Below, piece by piece: positions 25,306 through 33,374 of a DNA stretch of 64,000 bases. The position numbers and the translations under genes were made by a program. The first letter of the stretch is position 1. Every line of letters begins with the position of its first letter. Origin of the DNA: Xanthomonas boreopolis (GTDB taxonomy: Bacteria; Pseudomonadota; Gammaproteobacteria; Xanthomonadales; Xanthomonadaceae); assembly GCA_014654535.1 (NCBI GenBank), contig BNBA01000007.1, forward strand, positions 62,001 to 126,000. Direction: 5' to 3'. The notes under the pieces are model-generated. The model had not been told where the DNA came from, made no database searches, and saw only the letters and a program-made list of their open reading frames with translations.

Positions 25306-25328
25306 GAAAAAGCCCCTCGAAAGGGGCT
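25306..25328 (-). terminator. Rho-independent terminator after the 92-aa gene
   Basis: Minus strand AGCCCCT, TTCG-type loop, AGGGGCT, then a UUUUUC run. It lies just downstream of the gene ending at 25336. Confidence 0.85.
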
Positions 25329-25335
25329 GGATAGG

Positions 25336-25614
25336 TCAGGCTTCGTACACGAAGTAGTGCTCGCGCTGACGCGGGAAGAAGACATGCTTCCATGTGTCGC
25401 CGCTGGTGTTGCCACCGTCGAACACGACCATTTCGTAGTCGTCAATGTCGGTGTCCGCCAGGTCGGCGCTGGCGATATGGCGCATGTGCAGCGTGCCGTG
25501 CGTGCGCTCGAATACCAGGATCTGGCCAATGGCGTCGTCCTGGCTCATGGCGTTGACGCAGGCTCCGAGCTGGTGCTCGAAGTCCGGTGCGCGCGAAATG
25601 AGGTCGGGGAACAT
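25336..25614 (-). CDS. Hypothetical ICE protein, 92 aa
   Basis: Small acidic soluble protein: GQILVFERTHGTLHMRH and DLADTDIDDYEMVVFDGG, ending HYFVYEA. No domain recognised. It sits between a hairpin leader (CCAGCCCG/CGGGCTGG, about 25646-25674) and an intrinsic terminator at 25306-25328, so it may be a single-gene transcript. Confidence 0.7.
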   Translation of the reverse strand: MFPDLISRAPDFEHQLGACVNAMSQDDAIGQILVFERTHGTLHMRHIASADLADTDIDDYEMVVFDGGNTSGDTWKHVFFPRQREHYFVYEA

Positions 25615-25707
25615 GAGGTTGCTCCTATGAAAATGGACCAGCCCGGCTCCTGGGGAGACGGGCTGGCATGGGGGGACAAAGAGGAAGGACGGCGTGTCGC
25701 GCGGCTG

Positions 25708-26445
25708 CTAGGGCTCGGCCAGCGGCAGGCCCAGTAGCGCGGGTGCGTCGGCATCGAGGATCAGAATGCGCACATCGGCCTGGCCGGCCAGTTCAAGGAT
25801 GTACGCCAGGTCGTCCGGCATGCCCTTGCTGCGGTGCTCCTGCCGAAGCTGCTCGGCGGTGATGTCCTCGGCGTGCTGCAGGTTCTGGTCCGTCCAGGGC
25901 GTGGAGATCAGCTTGACGCCGATCGCCGGGCTGTACGGCACCCGGAAGGCGATGAACAGCATGGCCTCCGGCGTGGCGAGGTCCGCCAGGTTGGCGAGGT
26001 AGTGCCAGGTATCGACCGTGATGTGCTCACGGCTGATCTCCCAGCACCGGCTGTAATAGCCGGTCTCGAAACTCAGGCGCTGCACGACTTCCCGCGCAGC
26101 CTCGGCCGAATAGGCGTCACCGACGTGGGCTGGGCGGCCGTCGAGGTCGTCACCATGGATGGCATAGACCACGGCCCCGATCACGCCTTCGCCGCTGATA
26201 CCTTCACCGGCATCGCATTCGGCCAGTACCTCGGCGCTCACGGGTTCAGGGCCGTTCGTGACCACCGCGAAATCGCTGGTGACAATGCAGGACGATGAAA
26301 CCAGTTCCTCGTCGGAGAGGTGCTCTTGGCTCGGGTGGATGTTTCGCCAGACATGCGGACTTCCATCGTCGTAGCTGATGCACAGCGTGCGGACGATTTT
26401 CAGATTCCAGTAGCCGCGGAGAAAGGGATTAGGTTTCTGGGACAT
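25708..26445 (-). CDS. Hypothetical ICE protein, 245 aa
   Basis: Soluble; begins MSQKPNPFLRGYWNLKIVRTLCISYDDGSPHVWRN after removing a non-genuine upstream extension, since the ATG at 26445 has a GGAG upstream and lies behind a hairpin leader. Acidic (SQEHLSDEELVSSS), with FRVPYSPAIGVKLISTPWTDQNL in the second half and a Rossmann-like DVRILILDADAPALLG near the end. I do not recognise a named family. Confidence 0.7.
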   Translation of the reverse strand: MSQKPNPFLRGYWNLKIVRTLCISYDDGSPHVWRNIHPSQEHLSDEELVSSSCIVTSDFAVVTNGPEPVSAEVLAECDAGEGISGEGVIGAVVYAIHGDDLDGRPAHVGDAYSAEAAREVVQRLSFETGYYSRCWEISREHITVDTWHYLANLADLATPEAMLFIAFRVPYSPAIGVKLISTPWTDQNLQHAEDITAEQLRQEHRSKGMPDDLAYILELAGQADVRILILDADAPALLGLPLAEP

Positions 26446-26570
26446 GGGAACACTCCAGATTGAATAGTGGAGCCAATTCCCGCCACCGGGAATTGGACCC
26501 GGTGGGTTGAAAGTGGAAAATGCGTCAGACAACGCTGACCACGACGGTGTCAGCACTGCGCTGGACGGCG

Positions 26571-26614
26571 GAAAATAAATGAGGGACATGGCCTTGTGGG
26601 CGCATGTCCCTCAT
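26571..26614 (-). terminator. Rho-independent terminator after the 130-aa gene
   Basis: Minus strand ATGAGGGACATG, 12-nt loop, CATGTCCCTCAT, followed by UUAUUUUC. The stem is 12 bp and perfect. It separates the gene ending at 26655 from the leader of the 245-aa gene. Confidence 0.82.
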
Positions 26615-26654
26615 CGGGAGTGAACGAAGACACGGTGGTGTGCCGGGGACCGGC

Positions 26655-27047
26655 TCACCAACCGTTGTAGTTCACGAGCAGGTCGGCGATGACCTTGCGG
26701 CGTTGCAGATCGAGACCGTCGAAGTCGGACAGTCCGTAGAAATGGCAGCGCTTGAGCATGGCACCGCCCTCGCGCGCGTTGTAGAAGCTGACCATGGCGG
26801 ACAGGAACATGCGTTCCCCGCTGCTCAGGACGCCGAGGGCATCGTTGAGCAGCAGCATGTTGGGACGCAGATCCCACTTGCTCTTGGCCTGGTTCAGACC
26901 TTCACGGGTGCCATCGCCGAACCATTCGGGGCCAGCGATCTCGACGCCGCGCTTCCATGCCTCGAAAAAGGCTTGGGGCGCGGCAGCGAAATGCTGCTCT
27001 TCCCGCATGATCTGATCGACGACTTCCCTGGGCAGTAGCTGGTTCAT
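26655..27047 (-). CDS. Hypothetical ICE protein, 130 aa
   Basis: Mostly helical soluble protein (REVVDQIMREEQHFAAAPQAFFEAWKRG; SSGERMFLSAMVSFYNAREGGAML) ending LVNYNGW. The segment MLLLNDALGVLSSGERMFL recalls small ICE and integrative-plasmid proteins, but there is no defined function. It starts 22 bp after the 70-aa gene, in one transcript with it, and is closed by the terminator at 26571-26614. Confidence 0.73.
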   Translation of the reverse strand: MNQLLPREVVDQIMREEQHFAAAPQAFFEAWKRGVEIAGPEWFGDGTREGLNQAKSKWDLRPNMLLLNDALGVLSSGERMFLSAMVSFYNAREGGAMLKRCHFYGLSDFDGLDLQRRKVIADLLVNYNGW

Positions 27048-27068
27048 GACGTGATTCCTCCAGTTGGA

Positions 27069-27281
27069 TCAGGGAATGGCGAGCTGGGACCAGCCGCCTC
27101 TTTCGAGGGCACGTTGAGCCGCGGCATAGCTGCGGAAGTACTCGCGTGATTCCCGCGAAACGGGGCCTTCGGTATCGCGCGTGCCGATGTAGTGACCGGC
27201 GGCGCTTTGCAGGACTTCGAGCGGCAGGAACTTGCCGCAGTAGGTCGAGGCCAATTGGCCGAAAGAGGCTTGCTGGGACAT
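27069..27281 (-). CDS. Hypothetical ICE protein, 70 aa
   Basis: I chose the ATG at 27281 (AGGAG upstream) over a longer frame that would run through the leader hairpin. Soluble, with LASTYCGKFLPLEVLQSAAGHYIG and SREYFRSYAAAQRAL. First gene of a two-gene unit with the 130-aa protein. Preceded by leader copy B. Function unknown. Confidence 0.7.
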   Translation of the reverse strand: MSQQASFGQLASTYCGKFLPLEVLQSAAGHYIGTRDTEGPVSRESREYFRSYAAAQRALERGGWSQLAIP

Positions 27282-27375
27282 GGACGGGCTCCTTGGAAAA
27301 GCGGGGCCTCGTCCCTCACGGGATGGCAGCTCCCGCACGCGGTGGATAAAAAGCATCAGCGTCACGAGGACGCAC

Positions 27376-27479
27376 GTCCGCGCAATGGATGCGATGCGGA
27401 CTGGTGGGTGACGCGGGTGAGACCCGCGGCAGCCTGGAAACCCTGGCTGCTGGCATGTGCTGACGAATCAGCGAACATG
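27376..27479 (-). promoter_or_regulatory. Repeated structured leader element, copy B
   Basis: Minus strand: H1 27454-27479 (CATGT/ACATG outer, GCTGA/TCAGC inner, tetraloop TTCG), H2 27429-27450 (GCAGCC/GGCTGC, 10-nt loop), H3 27376-27401 (GTCCGC/GCGGAC), plus a further GCGGGT/ACCCGC pair between H2 and H3. It shares about 50 nt of close sequence identity with copy A. Confidence 0.68.
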
Positions 27480-27555
27480 CGGGCAGCTTCGTGTGCGGGG
27501 CTCGCTGCGTCAGTTGGAAAACGGCATCCGGCCCAGCCCCGATTGATGCGCACAG

Positions 27556-27587
27556 AGAAAAAGAAGCCCCGCATCGAGTGCGGGGCT
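27556..27587 (-). terminator. Rho-independent terminator after the 185-aa gene
   Basis: Minus strand AGCCCCGCA, five-base loop, TGCGGGGCT, then UCUUUUUC. It directly follows the gene ending at 27613. Confidence 0.87.
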
Positions 27588-27612
27588 GTCAGGAGGGTGC
27601 GTCGGCGCTTGG

Positions 27613-28170
27613 TCAGTCGGGCTTGTCGCCCAGGACATGCTGCTTCCACAGGTCGAATGCCTGCTCGGGCGGAAGCTCGGCGAGGATGACGATGGGCTGG
27701 GCCTGCCGGGCGCGCAGCGAAGCGAAGTACGCCTTGCGGTCGGCGATGGCCTTGAGCTTGATGCCTTTGATGAACAGCAGCTTGCCGTCCTTGATGAACA
27801 GCACCTTGTTGCCGATGTCGCGGTTGAACGCGGCTCGCACCTTGCGTTCTGCGTGCATGGCATCGGCCAGTTCATCGACCAGGAAGTCGAGCGTCATGTC
27901 GATGTAGTGAGGGTCTTCACCCTCCTGGCCGAGATCGAGCGGCGCAGGCGGCAGGCCCTTGGCGAAGGCTTCGGCCTGAGCCAGCAGCGCCGCCTTGCCA
28001 TTGAGCGCGCGCAGGAACGTCGAGCCGCCGTGGCCGTCGTTGCGGGCCTCGGCGATGGGAGTACCGTCGAACACGACGGTGGCGCTGAAGCACATCGTTT
28101 CCTCGCTGGCGAAGTCGGCCACCTTGAGGTTCTTCAGCGTGATGCGGTCTTGTTTGGTGATGTTTTCCAT
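27613..28170 (-). CDS. Hypothetical ICE protein, 185 aa
   Basis: Begins MENITKQDRITLKNLKVADFASEETMCFSATVVFDG; the acidic middle contains DPHYIDMTLDFLVDELADAMHAERKVRAAFNRD and a Lys-rich GNKVLFIKDGKLLFIKG. Soluble. I recognise it as a recurrent ICE protein of unknown role. It stands alone between leader copy A and a strong terminator, so it is probably transcribed as a single gene. Confidence 0.73.
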   Translation of the reverse strand: MENITKQDRITLKNLKVADFASEETMCFSATVVFDGTPIAEARNDGHGGSTFLRALNGKAALLAQAEAFAKGLPPAPLDLGQEGEDPHYIDMTLDFLVDELADAMHAERKVRAAFNRDIGNKVLFIKDGKLLFIKGIKLKAIADRKAYFASLRARQAQPIVILAELPPEQAFDLWKQHVLGDKPD

Positions 28171-28271
28171 GGGAAGTCCTGAAATCGACCGGGTGGCGAC
28201 ATGCCCCTGACGGGACGTGGCGGCCATCCCGTGGGTTAGAAAAAAGAGGCATCAATGCCCCGGTGGGCAGC

Positions 28272-28371
28272 GTTCGCCGGTGAGATGCCGAGGCGAACTG
28301 GCGGGTGGCGCGGTTGGAACCCGCGGCAGCCTTGACACCCTGGCTGCGGGCGGCTGCCGGTACATCGGCAG
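28272..28371 (-). promoter_or_regulatory. Repeated structured leader element, copy A
   Basis: Minus strand: H1 28354-28371 (CTGCCG/CGGCAG), H2 28326-28347 (GCAGCC/GGCTGC, 10-nt loop), H3 28272-28298 (GTTCGCC/GGCGAAC). H1 and H3 stems have different sequences from copy B but keep pairing. About 100 nt further on is the gene starting at 28170, whose own pre-RBS hairpin is ACGGGA/TCCCGT. Confidence 0.62.
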
Positions 28372-28413
28372 TGGAGGAGGAAGAATGGCGCGGGCCGCAG
28401 GCTGCGTCGCCGA

Positions 28414-30024
28414 TCAATCCGAAGCGGTCGAGCCCGTCTTGTGCAGGCACTGCACCAGCCGCTGGCCCAGCCATGCCATGCACGGGACGGCCATGGAGTT
28501 GCCGATCGCCTTGTAGCGCGGCGCGTCCGCGGCGGGCTTGCCGCGGTACGGGATCAGCGTGTAGTCGTCGGGCATGCCTTGCAGCCGCTCGCACTCCACG
28601 GGCATCAGCCGCCGCACGCGCCAATGCGACCACTCGCCGGGGCCGGGGTCGTTCCAGTCGTAGCGGAAATGCGCCGCGAAGTCGGGGGCCAGCACATGGG
28701 GCTTGTCCGCGCCGCCGCCGCTGGTGCGTAGCGCGGCCGCTACGTTGCCGTCCAGCTCGGCGGCAAGACCCTGCTCACGGCCGCGCAGGGACACGCAGGC
28801 CACCATCGGCACCCCGTAGCCAGGCTTGCCGTTGGACAGGATGGTGCAAGCGACCTGGCCATGGCCCGATTCGAAGCGTACTTCGCCACGGTTGTTCTGC
28901 GCGAAGGCGATGGCGGGCACGACTCCGGCGTTCGCATGGCTGTTGCGATGGCTGCCAGCGCGCAGCGTCGGCGTCAGGTCGAGCGTGGCATCGGCGCCGC
29001 TGCCCTGAGCGGTGAAGGCGATGATCGGAACACCCTTGCCGGTGCCGTCCTCGCTGCTGCCCTTGCCGTTGTTGGCGGTGTCGAGGGCGTGGGCGATGCT
29101 GCCGGCGACCGACTGCACCATGAACGTCTCGGTGCGAATGTCGTGCTTAGGGCCAGCGGCCATGAGGCATGCCGCCACATCGACGGGGCCAATGCCGCCG
29201 CTGAATCCGAACGTCGTCGTGACCTTGCCGTAGAACTGCTTCAGTCCTGCGAATCCTGCGAGGCCTGCGCCTGCTGATTCAGTACCCGGTCCAGCAGCGC
29301 GGGCAGCTTCTTGCCACGGCGCGCGGCCCGCACAAGAATCCCCGAGCAGGCCTGCGCGCTCAAAAAGTACTTCGGCGGGATCGAGGTCATCTCCACCACT
29401 TGCCACAAGAAACACGCGCTTGCGGCGTTGGGCGACGCCGAAATATTGAGCGTCGAGCACGCGCCAGGCGATGCGGCGGCGGGGTCCAGACACACAACCA
29501 GCGTGCGCCCATTTTTCCCCTGGCGGCTGGAGCGCACGGCCTTCTCCGGCCAGTGCGCCCAGGAAATGCCCGAAGGCATTGCTGCGGTCGTTGAGGACGC
29601 CCGGGACGTTTTCCCAGACGAGCGTTGCCGCCGGGCGGCGGTCTTGGTGGCGGGTTTGGTCGATGGCATTGGCAAGCTCCACATAGGCAAGGGTCAAGGC
29701 ACCGCGCGGGTCATCCAGCCCGCGCCGCGCACCGGCAACACTGAACGACTGGCACGGCGTGCCGCCGACCAGGATGTCGGGCGCCGGCACGGTGCCGGCA
29801 CGCACCTGGCGGGCGATCGCGGTCATGTCGCCAAAATTGGGCACGCGGGGGTAACGGTGGGCGAGCACGGCGCTCGGGAACGGCTCGATCTCGGCAAACC
29901 ATGCGGCTTCGAGGCCGAGGGGTTGCCAGGCGAGGCTCACGGCCTCGATGCCGCTGCACACGCTGCCGTACAGCAGTGGCGCGGGCTGGGGCGCACCGCG
30001 TGGGGTGCGAGGTTGCGGGTTCAT
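28414..30024 (-). CDS. C5-cytosine DNA methyltransferase (orphan)
   Basis: 536 residues. All key motifs are present: I (YGSVCSGIEAVSLAW), IV with the catalytic Pro-Cys (GGTPCQSFSVAG), VI (WENVPGVL), VIII (QRRKRVFLVA) and X (YKAIGNSMAVPCMAW). The target-recognition region between VIII and X is long (about 230 residues). It methylates cytosine C5 in a specific sequence. No restriction partner is nearby, so it probably protects the ICE from host enzymes or marks its DNA. Confidence 0.93.
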   Translation of the reverse strand: MNPQPRTPRGAPQPAPLLYGSVCSGIEAVSLAWQPLGLEAAWFAEIEPFPSAVLAHRYPRVPNFGDMTAIARQVRAGTVPAPDILVGGTPCQSFSVAGARRGLDDPRGALTLAYVELANAIDQTRHQDRRPAATLVWENVPGVLNDRSNAFGHFLGALAGEGRALQPPGEKWAHAGCVSGPRRRIAWRVLDAQYFGVAQRRKRVFLVASGGDDLDPAEVLFERAGLLGDSCAGRAPWQEAARAAGPGTESAGAGLAGFAGLKQFYGKVTTTFGFSGGIGPVDVAACLMAAGPKHDIRTETFMVQSVAGSIAHALDTANNGKGSSEDGTGKGVPIIAFTAQGSGADATLDLTPTLRAGSHRNSHANAGVVPAIAFAQNNRGEVRFESGHGQVACTILSNGKPGYGVPMVACVSLRGREQGLAAELDGNVAAALRTSGGGADKPHVLAPDFAAHFRYDWNDPGPGEWSHWRVRRLMPVECERLQGMPDDYTLIPYRGKPAADAPRYKAIGNSMAVPCMAWLGQRLVQCLHKTGSTASD

Positions 30025-30562
30025 GGCGCGTCTCCTGTTCGTGTGGCCCTGGACCGTTTGGCCGGGCCGGGACGTTGATCGGCAGGAGAAAGGCGCCGAA
30101 GGCCCAGCGGCCTTCGGCTCGGGAGGAACAGAACCACCCGTGGGCTGATTGGCAGGCCCGGTCGTCGCTAGAACCGTCTGCTGTCAGCAATCGCACCCGG
30201 CGCATGTCGTGGTTGGCGCCGGTATCTTCTGGCGCACATCCGCGCACAAAAGGAGCCCAGTTTTTCGCCGTTGGGCACGGCATCGAATACCGCTGACCGT
30301 GAAGGGTCTCCGGGTGGCTCGCAGCCTGGCAAGCCATCGGGGGACCCTTCGCAGGGGCGGAAAAATGCAGATCAACAGAACGCGCCGGGAAACCCCGGAC
30401 ATGGTTCGCGGAGAAGCTACCTTCAGGCCCCGCAGCCGGGTACGGCTGGGCGGGACGCGCACACGGACAAGAGAAGGCGTTGCGCGCTGGGCATCCCGCA
30501 GGGCGTGCGGGACATGGGCCACGCCGCCGATGGCGGGCACAGCTCTCGGGGAACGGGGTCGG
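30025..30562. other. Non-coding 538-bp stretch with strong hairpins, between topB and the methyltransferase
   Basis: No convincing gene. Visible structure: GCCGAAGGCC/GGCCTTCGGC (about 30094-30117) about 70 nt before the methyltransferase start, like other pre-RBS hairpins here, and a long two-part stem at 30303-30349 (AGGGTC/GACCCT outside, GGCTTGC/GCGAGCC inside, minus sense). The reading frames crossing it are Arg-rich and lack ribosome binding sites. Confidence 0.6.
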
Positions 30563-32575
30563 TCAAGAGCCTTTGCGGCCGCTACTGCGCGGGCGCGAGG
30601 CACCGCGCTTGGACGCGCCGGTTTCGACCGGCAGCGTGCCTTTGCAATCGGGGTAGCGACTGCATGACCAGAAGGGGCCGGTCTTGCCGGTGCGCTGGCG
30701 CGTCGGCGCGCCGCACTGCGGGCAAGCGGGTCCCTGGGGAACCTTGATGGACAGCGAGGTGCTGCCGTACTGCGCGATCAGTTGCGAAATCCATGCGGCC
30801 TGCTTGCCGATGAAGACTTGAAGGGTGAGCTGTCCGGCCTCGATCATGTCGAGCGCCTGCTCCCACACGGCGGTGGTTCCGGGGTCGGCAATCGCCGCAG
30901 GCACGGCGTCGATCAACGTGAATGCCGCATCCGATGCGCGAATGGAGCGTCCTTTCTTCACGAGATAGCCCCGCGTCAGCAGGCCGGTGATGATGTTGGC
31001 GCGCGTGGCTTCGGTGCCGATGCCCGTCGTTTCCTTCAACTTCTGTTTCAGGCGCGGGTCGGTCACGAAGCGCGCCACGCCTTTCATCGACTTGACCAGT
31101 TCGCCCTGCGTGTAGGGCTTGGGTGGCATCGTCTTGAGCGCCTTGATTTCGGCCTCGGCCACCTGGCACGCCATGCCTTCGCGCAGGGCGGGCAGCACCT
31201 GGCTGCGAGCAGTGGCTTCACCGTCCTCGTCCGATTGCGGCTCGGCCAGCACCAGGCGCCAACCTTGGGCGGCCACCTGCTTCCCGGCGGCCACCAGCTT
31301 CTGCTGGCTGCAGGAAAGCTCGGCGACGGTGCGGTCGAACTCGTGGTGAGGGAGGAATTGCGCCAGGTAATGCGCCCGGATGAGGCGGTACACGGCCAGC
31401 TCCCGTTCGCTCATCGCAGCGAGGTTCGCGGGTTCGAGCGTCGGGATGATGCCGTGGTGCGCCGTGACCTTGCCGTCGTTCCAGGCACGCGAGCGCTGCG
31501 AGCGATCGAGCTGGTCCATGATCGGGCGCAGCGAAGGATCGGTCTTGAGCAGACTGTCGAGAACCGTGGGCACCTCGGCGAACATGCTTTCGGGCAGGTA
31601 ACCGGAATCCGAACGCGGGTACGTCGTGGCCTTGTGCGTCTCGTACAGGGCCTGGGCGATTTCAAGGGTCTCTTGAACGTCCAGCCCGAACTGCTTGGAA
31701 CAGACTTCCTGGAGCGTTCCCAGGTCGAACAGCAGCGGCGGGCCTTCGCGCACGCGCTCGGTCTCGACCGACACCACTTGGGCAGTACCCGCAGCGCGGA
31801 TCTGCTGCGCGGCCTGCTGTGCGACTGGTTGCTGCAGGCAGCGACCGGCGTCATCGGTGCAGCCATCGGGCGGAACCCACTGCGCGCTGAAAGCCTGACC
31901 GCCCGCGGACAGGGACACGTCGATGGCCCAGAACGGCACCGACTTGAAGGCCGCGATCTCGCGGTCGCGGTCCACGACGAGCTTGAGCGTCGGCGTCTGG
32001 ACACGCCCGACCGAGAGCACGCCGTCATAGCCCGCCTGCCGCCCGAGCACGGTGAACAACCGGCTGAGGTTCATGCCCACGAGCCAGTCGGCGCGCGAAC
32101 GCGCCAGCGCCGAGTAGTACATCGGCAGCGTGTCGGATGACGGCCGCAGCTTGCCGAGCGCGGTGCGGATCGACGTATCGTTGAGCGCCGACAGCCATAG
32201 CCGCTCGATGGGGCCGCGGTAGCCGCACAGGTCGATGATCTCGCGGGCGATCAGCTCGCCCTCGCGGTCGGCATCGGTGGCGATGACGAGATGGGTCGCC
32301 TTCGCCAGGAGCGCCTTGACGACCTTGAATTGCGTGGCGGTCTTCGGTTTGACCTCGACCCGCCACTGCTGGGGAATGATGGGCAACTGCTCCAGCGACC
32401 AGCGCTTGAGCGCCGCGTCATAGACCTCGGGAGCTGCCGCTTCGACGAGATGGCCGATGCACCAGGTGACGGTGACGCCGGAGCCGTTGAGGCAGCCTTC
32501 ACCGCGCTGCGTCGCGCCGAGAATCCGGCCTATGTCCTTGCCCTGGGAGGGCTTCTCGCACAAAAACAGCCGCAT
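30563..32575 (-). CDS. topB: DNA topoisomerase III of the ICE
   Basis: 670 residues, type IA. Toprim domain at the N-terminus (LCEKPSQGKDIGRILG; TDADREGELIAREI), the catalytic tyrosine in TTYPRSDSGYLPESM (about 320), the HHGIIPT motif and a C-terminal zinc finger CPQCG...WSCSRYPDCKG. It relaxes and decatenates DNA during replication or transfer. In ICEs of this family it always lies near ssb, as here. Upstream (32782-32802) is a copy of the 21-bp palindrome. Confidence 0.95.
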   Translation of the reverse strand: MRLFLCEKPSQGKDIGRILGATQRGEGCLNGSGVTVTWCIGHLVEAAAPEVYDAALKRWSLEQLPIIPQQWRVEVKPKTATQFKVVKALLAKATHLVIATDADREGELIAREIIDLCGYRGPIERLWLSALNDTSIRTALGKLRPSSDTLPMYYSALARSRADWLVGMNLSRLFTVLGRQAGYDGVLSVGRVQTPTLKLVVDRDREIAAFKSVPFWAIDVSLSAGGQAFSAQWVPPDGCTDDAGRCLQQPVAQQAAQQIRAAGTAQVVSVETERVREGPPLLFDLGTLQEVCSKQFGLDVQETLEIAQALYETHKATTYPRSDSGYLPESMFAEVPTVLDSLLKTDPSLRPIMDQLDRSQRSRAWNDGKVTAHHGIIPTLEPANLAAMSERELAVYRLIRAHYLAQFLPHHEFDRTVAELSCSQQKLVAAGKQVAAQGWRLVLAEPQSDEDGEATARSQVLPALREGMACQVAEAEIKALKTMPPKPYTQGELVKSMKGVARFVTDPRLKQKLKETTGIGTEATRANIITGLLTRGYLVKKGRSIRASDAAFTLIDAVPAAIADPGTTAVWEQALDMIEAGQLTLQVFIGKQAAWISQLIAQYGSTSLSIKVPQGPACPQCGAPTRQRTGKTGPFWSCSRYPDCKGTLPVETGASKRGASRPRSSGRKGS

Positions 32576-32781
32576 GTCCGTCCATCCGAATTCCGTGGTT
32601 CATTGAGTTGCTGGAATCGAGGATGCCGAGCACCACCAGGGGCAGCAGCAAACAAGCCGCATGTGGTGGCGACCACTTTCACGGGACGGAATGGCGGGGA
32701 CGGGAGTGGCGTGCGGCCGGGGGTGTGCGCGCCGGGAGCCGCGATTTTCGGGAGCGCGTGGAAGCCGGTGGACGTTGATGG

Positions 32782-32802
32782 AGCTATCCCCTGGGGATAG
32801 CT
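32782..32802. repeat. 21-bp palindrome, copy 1 (upstream of topB)
   Basis: AGCTATCCCC followed by T and its exact inverse GGGGATAGCT. Two more copies occur at 34801-34821 and 34933-34953. All three lie in the only two sizeable gaps of this module, about 210 bp before topB and 120-270 bp before the TIGR03761 gene. Candidate operator or partition site. Confidence 0.7.
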
Positions 32803-32848
32803 CGCGAGGACATGGGGCGACGGACAACCGCCGCCGCCCCATGTCGGG

Positions 32849-33301
32849 TCACTTCCTGCGCTTCGGCTCCTTCGGCGCGGTCGGTTCCTGTGCGGGCTGG
32901 GGTTTCGGCTGCGCGTCCTGTGCGGTCTCCTGCTGCCTGGGGCTGAGGGTCACGGACTCAATGCGAAACGGCAAGATGCCGACGCTGCGCGCGTTGATCT
33001 GCCAGGTCTCGCGTGGCTGATCCTCGTTGTCCGTCCAGGGTTCGCGCTCCATGCGGCCGATGACCAGCACGCGCATGCCCTTCTGGTAGAGGTCCTTCCA
33101 GTGGGCGGCGTCGCGGTGCCAGATTTCCACCGGCGCCCAGAAACCGCCGCGGTCCTCGAAGTCGCCGCCCTTGGTGGGGACGGGGTTGTCGAAATAGACG
33201 TTCAGCCGTAGCAAGCGCCGCGGCTCGTCGTTGCCGTTGGGAAATTCCCGGTACTCCGGTGGCGAGCCGATGTTGCCCTCGCCAGAAAAATGCGTGCTCA
33301 T
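32849..33301 (-). CDS. ssb: Single-stranded DNA-binding protein of the ICE
   Basis: 150 residues. The OB fold is recognisable (LLRLNVYFDNPVPTKGGDFEDRGGFWAPVEIWH, then YQKGMRVLVIGRMEREPWTDNED), divergent from chromosomal SSB and lacking the usual acidic DDxIPF tip; it ends in PKEPKRRK, basic instead. ICE SSBs coat the transferred strand in the recipient. Encoded between DUF3158 and topB as in ICEclc. Confidence 0.88.
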   Translation of the reverse strand: MSTHFSGEGNIGSPPEYREFPNGNDEPRRLLRLNVYFDNPVPTKGGDFEDRGGFWAPVEIWHRDAAHWKDLYQKGMRVLVIGRMEREPWTDNEDQPRETWQINARSVGILPFRIESVTLSPRQQETAQDAQPKPQPAQEPTAPKEPKRRK

Positions 33302-33374
33302 GGTGTGATCTCCGTGGTGGTTGAAATACCCGCACCTGGTCGGCGTCGGGCGCGTGCTGGGGTGCCTGGCGCAA

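Noticed and set aside
22143-28371. The repeated leaders as a CRISPR-like or IS-related repeat
   Set aside because: Copies are kilobases apart, always in front of a gene, conserved as structure rather than as identical sequence, and without spacers or transposase.
30184-30603. 139-codon frame in the gap before topB's end
   Set aside because: Arg-rich, overlaps topB's end and the long hairpin; no start signal.
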